Below, in pieces: positions 38,431 through 47,955 of a stretch of DNA of 64,000 bases; positions within the stretch are counted from its first letter, which is position 1, and each line of letters begins with the position of its first letter. The notes under the pieces are model-generated. The model was not told the DNA's origin. It saw only the letters and a program-made list of their open reading frames with translations, and did no database searches. A program made the translations under genes and the position numbers. Source of the DNA: Climacium dendroides (lineage: Eukaryota > Streptophyta > Bryopsida > Hypnales > Climaciaceae); assembly GCA_950106755.1 (NCBI GenBank), contig OX467082.1, positions 1,116,001 through 1,180,000 on the forward strand. The letters are read 5' to 3'.

Positions 38431-38884
38431 CAGAGGAGTTTTGAGACGGTCATCAAACAAATATTATCCTTTTTGTGCTTGCCATGAACATTACTGTAGT
38501 GATTTACAGAAGAGTGGTCCACATGTTCTGTGCAAAGAGACAGTAGAATACGAGTGAATTAGCACTCATAGACTAGTATGTCAATAAACTCAACGTCTCA
38601 CAGAATCAAGGAAAACTGAGATAATCTCGGCAACAACTCCAGTGCAGAAGTTGTAATTTCGAAATCTAAGTTGCCGTAACAGTCATCCCGAGTTTCAGTG
38701 CTGAACTCTGCGGCAATTGGGCGACCTGCATGACCTGTAACAATTTTTTGGTGCATCCATTTATTCGATCTGTTATCGAAGACCCTTTTTCTCCCACTAC
38801 GTGATGGATTTGGACCAGCCTTTTCCCATTTCCAGATGATGTCACAAAGACCTAAAACCTCACGATAGCACATTGAATCCAGAA

Positions 38885-38996
38885 AAGGGCCGCCGAGGAC
38901 GCACCTGACACCGCAAGTTGTGCGGTGCTTTATCAGCCGCTAGACCCTATCTCCGGGTAAGCCGATTCCAGGGTAGGCAGGTTGTAAAAAAAAAAA
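38885..38996 (+). repeat. SINE-like repeat with poly(A) tail, copy 1
   Basis: About 100 bp starting aagggccgccgagg, containing a small hairpin (caccgc..gcggtg) and gccgattccag, a partial B-box match, and ending in 11 A. About 95% identical to copy 2 at 39259-39369. The poly(A) end suggests a retroposed small RNA, but no source RNA was recognised. Confidence 0.6.
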
Positions 38997-39258
38997 GCGC
39001 AGCTCGGTCGATGATCAATCGCCCATTAGTTACTGACTTTTGCACGGGTTGGCATGCATGCATGAGGCTTCGGAATTGCTCGATCACCTTGTTGACTTGT
39101 TGATGTAACTTGCACAGTAAAGTATATGTAGAATAAATTGCTCTAACTATACGTGAGGCAACTTGTGAATGCCTTTCGGCGCATGTTATGTAAGCTTGTG
39201 GAACGTCAATGGTCTTCCAACTTGGCCAGGTGTTCAGAAACTGCTCCTGCAGATTTTC

Positions 39259-39369
39259 AAGGGCCGCCGAGGACGCACTTGACACCGCAAGTCGTGCGGT
39301 GCTTTATCAGCCGCTAGACCCTATCTCCGGGTAAGCCGATTCCAGGGTAGGCAAGTTGTAAAAAAAAAA
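39259..39369 (+). repeat. SINE-like repeat with poly(A) tail, copy 2
   Basis: Same unit and orientation as copy 1, 374 bp downstream, differing at only a few bases; ends in about 10 A followed by gggcgca. Confidence 0.6.
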
Positions 39370-39547
39370 GGGCGCAATTTGGCACCGGAACCCGGCTTTC
39401 CGTTCATCTCGCATGGCCAGTTGTGTTTACCACAAATGGTCGACTTGGAGTGCTCATTCTGTCCCGGGATTCTCTTGCACAGCGCTCCAATTTAAACTCA
39501 CAGCGCTCCGAACCGAATTCAGATTCAATGAACCACAATTGCTGAGA

Positions 39548-39589
39548 ATTAACTAAACGGCGTTGAAATTAACTAAACGGCGTTGAAAC
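39548..39589. repeat. Tandem duplication upstream of the ParB/methyltransferase-like gene
   Basis: Two adjacent copies of a 20-bp unit, attaactaaacggcgttgaa, about 190 bp before the proposed start codon. Could be a duplicated promoter motif. Confidence 0.75.
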
Positions 39590-39777
39590 TTTCGTTACCA
39601 ATGAAAGATCATCCACCAGGTCACCGTCACTTTCCCCGTCACAGCACCCTTCCCTTGTGCGGCCCTCTCTATGGACACTCAGTCTTTTGTTTTTTAAGAA
39701 TTCTTTTTGCACCTGAGAAAGAGACGGCTGCAGCTCTGTTGCGGGAATTTCAGGAAACCGTACAGCTTGGCTCCACG

Positions 39778-42700
39778 ATGAGGCACACTCGTTCTCGCGC
39801 GAGATTGGACTCCAGCTCTCCTGCATCGCAAGAGCAGGCGTCTGTGCATACGGTAAGTTCAGCTCTGCATTTTTTTCTGTTTCCAGAACAGTAACTAACG
39901 GTGCATCTCCTTGTGCATTCCGATTCCCCACTGAAATGTTGGGGTCCTCTAGCGACTTCGGGGAAGACAGTCGGATCCGACGCTTCCTCTACTAGTCGCT
40001 CCTGGACCCCCAAATTTGAGTGCGGTCATCGCCGCAGTTGTCCTTTTTATCTTCTTGTTGTTGCTGTACCGATCAAAGATACTTCTTTCTTGAAATTCAT
40101 TGTGGTTTTAGGAGTATGCACAAACGGGGAGTGAAACTAATGTATATTATTGAACCCGGACTATGCTTCAATGAATCCCGATTCCCAAAAGCAGTAAGAA
40201 GTGTGAACTGATCTTGAATGAGATCAGCAACAACCTTCAGATCCGAGGTGTGCGAGTTCTTTTGAGAATGTGGAACGATTTCAAATTTCAGCTGAACTAC
40301 GTATGTCCAGTGGAAAGACAGAGTATTGAATTCTCAAGCCACCTCATTTTGGGGGGTCCTCGACAGTCCAGTGAACGGACAGTCGGATCCGACGGTCTCC
40401 TTCCTGGTGGTAACGGGACCCCCTTCTTTTGATATAATTCTTGGATTCTCTTAGAAAGGTTATAATTTTTCTAAGTTTCTACACTAGTCGACTTTTGAAG
40501 GCTCCAAGTTGCTGACTTGCTGTGAAGGTAGAATGCATAGGTGGCGAAAGCTGGCAGACCAAAGTGGGATTTAGGGTGTTTGGGTCGAAATCCCCCGCTG
40601 TCATATGCCATAGCTGGCGTGGGTTTATAAGGTTCCAAATTCTGGAAATATGTGGGTCGTGGTGACCATAGGGAATGTACTATCGGATCCAATGGTCTAT
40701 TTGCCGTTGCTGCCTAGACCTCCGAACTTCTAATGTTTGAGTTTTAATATTTTTGTTTTTATTTGAACTTTGACTCATTTGTATTAATTGCGCAGCGTTT
40801 GATTGTAGTTTTGAAGTCTTCTTAAAGTTTCAGGAGTTGACCTTGACCTTCATTTTTGATATGTGACGAGTCTTTTAATTTTTTTTATAATTTGCATTTA
40901 ATATGTAAGAGTGCCTTTTTGTTTATGGTTACTTCAATTGAAAAGGCCAAACAGAAGTTGTTGTTTATTCGCATTATGTCCTTAAGAATGCTGACGACAG
41001 AAACTACGGCAACTATAATCCCATGACGGGGGGTGTAGGACTTTCTTCATCATGGACCATCAGATGTGACTGTAAAAAATCATGTTAGCTATAGACCCCT
41101 CCGTTTGACAATAAAATTTTGTACTCTTTCTGAATGTGTGGTATTATAGTAATTTCTAAAATTTAAGTACATTTGGGCTCTTTTCTAGTAGGTTCAATTG
41201 TAGATGAAGTGAATTTGTACATTCAATAATGTGTATGGTTTGATAAGTTGGTACTATTCAACAAAGAAAAAATGATGTTAGTGTTCATGACTTTCTCTTT
41301 AGTTTTATTAAATCTTGTGATTGTCATTTGGGAAAGAATATAGTGATATAAAATTAGTGACGTTTTATGTCGTCTAATTGGATGTGCAGGGAGGACATCA
41401 CAGGAGTACATCGACAGGAAGAGACCGTCCTCCAAATCCCCCGTTGCTATCAAGGGCTGGACCTTCTCACATTTCGACACCATCACCAACGGCCACGGAA
41501 GTCTCCAGCAGTTCGGAAGAAGATGAACGAAGAGAAGAAGAAATGGTAAGTTTTTCCAAATCTGAATAAGTGCACATTATTTGGCAGATGTATACAAGAA
41601 ACGTGCCCTCAATCATGTGAGTGATCCAAGGATTGTGCATTATTCTATGTTAGTGTTGTTTTACACTAGATTTGGACGAATCCTTAAAATAAGGATGCAT
41701 TTAGTCATAGGACAGCAGAGCACTCTCTACAGAGTTCAGAGGAAAAACAACACTAATAGGCAGAGTTATATTACTGACAATGCACCTATAATTCATGAAA
41801 CTTTTGATTGTACATGGAGCACAATTACACATAGTGAAGATGTTGTGTTCATTGATCTTTGTTCAGTCTCAAATTGACATGTAACAAACTTCTATGTTGT
41901 ATCTTGTATTGGTTTATTAATTTATTTGGTTATTTTGGTGTGTTTTTGAAATTGTTACTTTAGAATCATTTTCAATTATTAATTTTGTACAAAGCTCGTC
42001 TGTGATGGTCTTCATTGTAGACATATTAGTTACCTATGTAGTTTGAAATTGACAGTGAGTTCATAGTATTCTGTTGGTCATTGTCTTTGTTGGAATCCTT
42101 TCTAATTCTTTCATTTTCATATTTGAACTTTCAGATGCAAGACGATACAACTAACCTTTGGGTAGAGGAAACCATTCCCGAGACTCAGGCAATCGAAGCT
42201 TCAGAGCAACCAGACATTGAACAAGAAACTGAAGATGAAGATGAAGGTGAACATGAGTACGGGGTAGGTGATGCAAAGAAGGACGTTGTAGAAGATGAGT
42301 CTAAAGACCTTCTAGAGGATGACCTTCGGCAGTATCACAAGGTAGATGCTGTGAAGTCTATTGCAGCTTTGCGGATGAAGCCGGACCACCTATTTCGGTT
42401 GCAAATACCATTGTGTAGAATGGTAGCCATGCCTATGGTAAGGCCCACTCTTGCAAGTGACCTATTGTTACTAGAGCATGAATTTGTGAATGGCTATAGA
42501 GATGGAGCCGCAGTGTTTTATGTGACAACAACAAATGAGGGAGGGGAGAGTTTGGAGTTCATGGAAGAGGAGATGGAGGCTTGGGGTCCTATTTGGAAAG
42601 AGAAAAATGCCATTTTTACCTCGCACTTAGAGTCAGTGCCCGAGCTCAGGTTTATGAAAAACTTGAAGTTCTACGTTTGCGATGGAAACCATCGGCTAAT

Positions 42701-45700
42701 TTCTTGGATGACCCACATCAAGAGGCGTCACTTCGGTGACGCAGATTGGCACTGTGCTGTGGATTCCATTGTCCTAAACACAAAGGGGAAGACGGAGTTG
42801 GTCATGCATGTAATGCATGACATAAATAAGTAAGTCTTTTTTTCCTTTTTAATATGGCATTGTCTATTATCTTTATTTGCATTTTTTTTTTATGATTGTA
42901 TTTCAAGTCTTTAATTAACCCATTTTATCAAATGAATTGTAGGTCGACGGAGGATTCACATGTGAAGACTAATCTTGTCCACACATTATACAGAGTCCAA
43001 AAGTATGGACTTCTTCCCATTGACAAGTTCAAGGAAATGTTGAGGCCATCTGAACTCAAACTATGTGATGCAGTGAAGATGAAGAGGACTTGGTATACTA
43101 TGCCTGTACAGGTCTTCACTTGTTTTCTTTTCCGGGTAAGAGATGTCTTCAACAATTATGAATTACTGGATGCATGTTTTGTTGTCATGTGGTTGGATTT
43201 GAGCTTTCAAGCTGTTTGTAATTTAATTTATCATGTAATTTTTGCAGCAAGAGATAGCTCAAGCTGCAGATGGAGCAGTACGAAAGTACCATGAAGTCAC
43301 TCCTAAGGAAGAGAACATGCCAGAAGGGGTGGCACATGCAATGAGAGCTGGAGCACGGGAGAAGATAGGGAAATTGAATATAAAGATGATGAAACTTGTT
43401 ACAGTGGCCAATCCAGCTCTCAAGCCAGAGTTCCTACAAGAGGTTTGTGTCTTATGCATATGCAACTACAATTTGACTCCTATTGTTGAAAATGACATTT
43501 GAGGCTAACAAAAAATTTGCAAATTGTAGGTGGAAAGGCATTGGAGTGCTAATGAGATTCCAGAGATGACTCTAGAGAAGCTACAAATGGTTGCAACTTG
43601 CAACACTACACCAGCACATAAAATAAAGTTCTTGAAGTGGTGGAATTCATCTGGGCCATCACGTGATGCTAGGCGTTTTCCGCCGAGGCCAGTGTCTGAG
43701 ATATTACTTGCACCATTTTTAAACAGATGTGTTTGGTATGCTGGGGTGAGAGCTTGTTTCCTTTATAAGTGCATGCATTAGTGACTAGGACTTTAGGAAA
43801 AAAATAATAACATTTTGCCCTGCTTATACATACGGTAGGATAAAACAGTTTTCCTATTTTTTAAGAACATGCTCAATATTGGAACGTTGAAAGAAGTGTA
43901 TACAGTTTTATACATGTATTGTAATCTTTGAACTTTTTACTTACTACAAAATTGAAGTGTAGGTGCATGGAGTAATTGCATTGCATTGTATATTTTGGAC
44001 AAAGCTTACAAGACCTTTGTCTCTTAGATTGAAGATGCAGCCGTGAAGGAATTCGACAGTATTGTGAAGGGTGACAATATTGCTGTGAACATGGACGTAC
44101 CAGAGCAACCAGATACCTTGGTGGACTACCTAGAAGGTTGGAGAAAGAAGATTTGGGATCAAGGGTTCTTACCACACTTGAGAGGAGCAAATTATTTCAA
44201 GAAGAATGACAACTTTGAGGCCTATGAAGGGTCCAAGCAAGCGGTGCGAAGAGTTCTTTTTCGGTAAGTGTTAAGTAATCTTAAGTGTTCATTGTATTTA
44301 TTTTGTACTTCATACAATGAAGTGAAGAATATGTCATTGTATGTCAGAAATGTAGATGTGCAAGAATACTTATAAGGAGTTGGGGACTATGGGCACAATT
44401 GAAGAGGTTTATAGTGTGAGTTGAAAAGTTGTATGACATGATTCAAAGTTTGTGGACAGAGTTCTTGCTCCCTTTGGTCTTGTTTGTTGATGAATTTTTT
44501 TTTTTAAATTGCAAATAAATTAATGAAGTGTATTTGAAGCATTTCTTAGTATAAATGAAATCTTGCAATCTGTTTAAACAATACTGTGATGTGTTTTGAT
44601 TTTTCTTTTTTGCATTGTACAATGGAACTACAGATACTTCAAGTTTGAGTTGCTGGGCAAAGGTGCAATTGAGAAGAAAGACTTCCCTACATTCCTATCG
44701 AATTTCTTAGACCGTACTTCCCCGAGTTGCATGTACACTTCCATGCAACTGAGGACGTATACAACGGCCCATCTTGGTGGTGGTAGATGGTACCTTGACT
44801 GCCCAATTTCATACACACATCCATCGGAATCACAGCTCCGGAACTCATTGGAGGGTATTGGTGCCATTGATTTGGAAGTGGATGAGTTCGTAGGGATGAC
44901 CGATGTCCAGAAACGGAGGGCCATTTCGAAGAGGGAGTCTAGTGACAGGAAGAAGGCAGCAAAGCTTAAAGTTGCATTGGAGAACAAACAGAAGAAGGAG
45001 TTAGAGCGTTTGGCGAAGTTGGCAGAGAAGGAAAAGGAGAAGGAAAAAGAGAAGGAAGAAAAGGCTAAGGCGAAAGGGATGAAGAAAGATGAAGGTGGAC
45101 CCGTTATTCCTACATCATCAACGGTGGACCAGAGCTCTGAGATGGTAGGAAGAAGTCAAAGCGGAATGAAGAGGAAGGCAGTCCTACCAGACTTCAATGA
45201 AGATATGGTCACCCAGGGGACTCAGCTGGTTCACATTTCAGACGACGAAGAGGTATCGTCGGAGGAGTTAATCCTGAATGTCTCCATCGAAGACATCATG
45301 GAAAATGAACTAAAACCTGGGCCGAATTGCTACACTGAGGTTATTGATTTCCTAGAAAAGGTAAGGATTTCTTGTTTTTGTTCTTTACAAGATCATTTAG
45401 AAGTCCAGAATGAGAATTCCATCTTAGAAACTACTAATTGGTACCAAATTTCCTATTGTAGGTGGTAGTAGAGAAAGACAGGGAATACGATGGGAAGGTA
45501 AACAAATTTCCCGGATTTGACTTGATGGTCTTTGACTGCCAAGAGAATTTGCCGGTGCCGGGGTGTTCATTGACAACAGATATTATACCGGCGTGGAACT
45601 CAGACCCCCATTACAATATGATATTCCAAGCATTTGCATTTGCAGAGAAGCATTTGCAAGACCATGGTGCAATTGTGGTTTTCCATTCGTGGAGTGTGGA

Positions 45701-46859
45701 TGCAAAGAGCACCATTGCGGGATTATGTACAGAATTTCGAAAAATAGTTGTGAAGAAGGAGTGGCTATGTACGAATCGAGTGCATCTAATATCGGCCGTG
45801 GACAAAAAGAGCACGGTAATATTTTCCAAATCCCTTACAGTTTTTGGAACATTATCGTGGTTGAGTTTTAATTCATTTTTTTAATGTGAGTTGTGTTTTT
45901 GTACTAGTAGACCTTGAAGTTTGGTATCACCATTCTCGTGAAAGACCTTGGTCCTAGAGGGAAATCAAAGTTCTCCTTCAAGCGATCAAAGGCAATGGAG
46001 CAAGCCAAAGTGGACCTTAAACAAGATGACGTGCTTATGAACTATACGACAATAGATTCCCTATCGGTGAATAAAATCGATGGAAAACCGTGGCGTGGGG
46101 CTCGAGAAAAGGATGCTCGACTATTGGCATTTCTCATTGACGGTACCACTGACGAGGGAGACATTGTTTTTGATTGCACAGCGTCAACGGGTAAGTATGA
46201 AATTCAAATGAAGTTTGTATATAGTCTTCAAATGCAACACCAACCCTAAACACTTATTGAATGAAATTTCTTTTGGTTTTCACAGGTGCCTCCATCAAGG
46301 CCTGTCGCGGAACAGGGCGCCATATTCTAGCGTTGGAGAAAGACGAGAACATTTTCAAATATCTCCTTGAACCTATGAAGAGGACTATTACTCCTATAAG
46401 TCCTGTTGCCCCAATGGGAATGAGCGAAGCTGCTGACGTTCAAGTGTCACAAGATCCAGATTCAATGACAATTGTACCTCGGAAGTTCCCTCGTCGTGAT
46501 AGACCTAGTAAGTAAGTTTTCTTTAGTCCTCAATTCTAATGTTTCTTAAGTACATGTAAGATGTCATGATCTAATTGTGAATCATTTGCATGTGCAGCAG
46601 TCCGAGATTGATGGCAGATGATGCAGTTAAGAGAAGGCGAAGGCTTCTCCTTAGTCCTGAAAAGTCATTTGACTTACCAGTTTATGCATCGCAGTTAGCA
46701 TCAGCATTTGCAGAGTTTGGGACTACAGAACCCAAACGCCGAAAGCCTTTGTACGCGCTAAATGTCTTGCAGTTTATAGATGGATCGGCCTCAGAGGGTG
46801 AAAAAACTTCAGATTCTTCTAGTGACAGGGATTCTGCAGTAGAATCGACTGCCACTTAG
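39778..46859 (+). CDS. ParB-like domain plus DNA-methyltransferase-like protein, 12 exons
   Basis: Exons 39778-39852, 41390-41545, 42135-42829, 42943-43111, 43248-43442, 43530-43745, 44028-44263, 44634-45360, 45462-45815, 45911-46190, 46286-46511, 46598-46859 join in one frame to 1196 residues without a stop. Residues about 170-270 look ParB/sulfiredoxin-like (VAMPMVRPTLASDLLLLEHE, then YVCDGNHRLISW at about 258). Residues about 680-740 are a Lys/Glu coiled coil. The C-terminus (824-1110) resembles beta-class N6-adenine/N4-cytosine DNA methyltransferases: a motif-IV region FDLMVFDCQENLP first, later motif-I-like VFDCTASTGASIKACRGTGRHILALEKDE. DCQE replaces the usual DPPY, so activity is uncertain. 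ParB-like and methyltransferase domains are often linked in phages and bacteria. It lies inside the 17-kb element, divergent from the transposase. Exon 1 is the weakest call. Confidence 0.75.
39939..40013 (+). repeat. Hairpin repeat A with central CGGATCCG palindrome
   Basis: Ends ttggggtcc and ggacccccaa pair as a stem; the centre holds agtcggatccgacg. Related to copies B and C downstream. Confidence 0.75.
40350..40424 (+). repeat. Hairpin repeat B with central CGGATCCG palindrome
   Basis: Ends ggggggtcc and gggaccccc; centre acagtcggatccgacgg identical in its core to copy A. About 410 bp from A. Confidence 0.75.
40652..40728 (+). repeat. Hairpin repeat C, diverged copy
   Basis: Keeps the order gtgggtc ... 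tatcggatccaatgg ... gacctcc but with weaker pairing. About 300 bp from B. Confidence 0.6.
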
Positions 46860-47892
46860 ACTCATAAGATTGACGTATCTTATGAGTTTAAACAATATGT
46901 GTTGATTTTGATTATGATTGGATTTGTGTGTTTTATGGTTATATGTGTGTATATCACCGTTTTTGCTCTACAATATACAGTCGTGCATTCAAATGAATTC
47001 TAACCTTAGTGTCTTACATTTGACACTTTTGAATGACAATACAAGGGAATACATAGTAGTTCATCATTTCAAGTGTCTCAATGAAAGAGACACAGCCTAT
47101 AAGAGAAATAAACATTCACAATGACCATGGTTTGAAAAGATTTCAAAACTACGGAATATTGGGTTTAAAAAAACATTCCAACTACATGAATGTGCTTAAT
47201 TTAAACATTTTGTAGCCATATAGGGTGTCCAATAACATTACAAGTAATCGAAAGTTTTTGTAGTGTATTTAAAAAAAATTGCAATTGCACACGACTTATT
47301 CTCCAAAATATAAGGTGTCAAAAAAACACAAGTACTGTAGATTTTGAATGATCAAGAATAGGATGTCATATTAAAATTGAAACTATAAATGTGGGCTTCC
47401 AAAAAAAGATGTCGAAGAACATTACAACTATCCAGACTCCCTACAGCTTATATACTAGGGTGTCTACCAAAATAGAAACTATACCAAAACTTTCAAAGAA
47501 AAATATAGATTTAAAATAAATGGCAACTATTCCAACACTTCCATTAAAAAATATAAAACCCTCAACAAAAAAACAATTGCACAGAAATGATTTTTGTTGA
47601 AAAAGACAGTGTGAAATACAATACAAGTACACCAAAGCTTCAGTGACATAAATTGTGGTTTAACCAGAAATAAAGCTTGCAGAAGACTGATTACCATCAC
47701 TACATAGATAGCAAACAAATCTTTATATATCCCTAAACCTACACCCTAAACCTAAACCTACACCATTATTAGGGTTACAACAAATACCAAAAAATATACA
47801 ACCACGACCCTCTAAAGATTAAAGAACCACGGTCATAGGTGATTCAATCATTTTATGAATCCATGGTCATAGGTAATTCATGTTTATTTGTT
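46860..47892. other. 3' flank of the ParB/methyltransferase-like gene to the right terminal repeat
   Basis: AT-rich, no exon seen. An AATAAA at 47107 could serve as a poly(A) signal. A CCCTAAA/CCTAAAC-rich telomere-like patch lies at 47731-47776. Confidence 0.5.
47731..47776 (-). repeat. Degenerate CCCTAAA telomere-like patch
   Basis: Several ccctaaac/cctaaacctaca units followed by a reversed agggtt, just inside the right end of the 17-kb element. Confidence 0.6.
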
Positions 47893-47946
47893 CCTGCTCA
47901 CACGCTCACATGCTCACGCTCACACGCTCGCACGCTAGCAACCCTG
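47893..47946 (-). repeat. Right terminal inverted repeat of the 17-kb element
   Basis: Reads ctgctcacacgctcac ... cgcacgctagcaaccctg on the plus strand; its complement matches the left end, with a shorter GTGAGC array. Confidence 0.8.
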
Positions 47947-47955
47947 TTTTGTATT
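47947..47955 (+). repeat. Right 9-bp target-site duplication (TTTTGTATT)
   Basis: Perfect match to 30911-30919 and directly adjacent to the right terminal repeat. Confidence 0.85.

Larger units (their letters stand above)
39853..41389 (+). other. Intron 1 of the ParB/methyltransferase-like gene, with hairpin repeats
   Basis: Donor gtaagt, acceptor gtgcag, 1.54 kb. Contains three related hairpin-forming repeats (listed separately) and otherwise AT-rich DNA. Confidence 0.55.
30920..47946. mobile_element. 17-kb Mutator-like element carrying a transposase and a ParB/methyltransferase-like gene
   Basis: Left end CAACGACGCTAGCATGCGAGC and right end, read on the minus strand, CAGGGTTGCTAGCGTGCGAGC agree at 16 of 21 positions. 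The similarity continues inward through GTGAGC/GCGAGC repeats to GTGAGCAGG. A perfect 9-bp direct repeat TTTTGTATT abuts both ends. Inside are two divergent genes: a MULE-type transposase with SWIM finger (minus, 31614-35513) and a 12-exon ParB/methyltransferase-like gene (plus, 39778-46859). Their 3' ends point at the terminal repeats. Nested repeats lie mainly in the spacer between them. A MULE transposase, 9-bp duplication and inverted ends all agree. The alternative, two unrelated short elements sharing ends, is less likely because the duplications match. Confidence 0.8.

Noticed and set aside
38885..39376. Two repeats as long terminal repeats of a tiny retroelement, with a PBS-like TGGCACCGG after copy 2
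   Set aside because: Repeats lack TG..CA ends and flanking duplications, and a primer site would follow the left copy, not the right.
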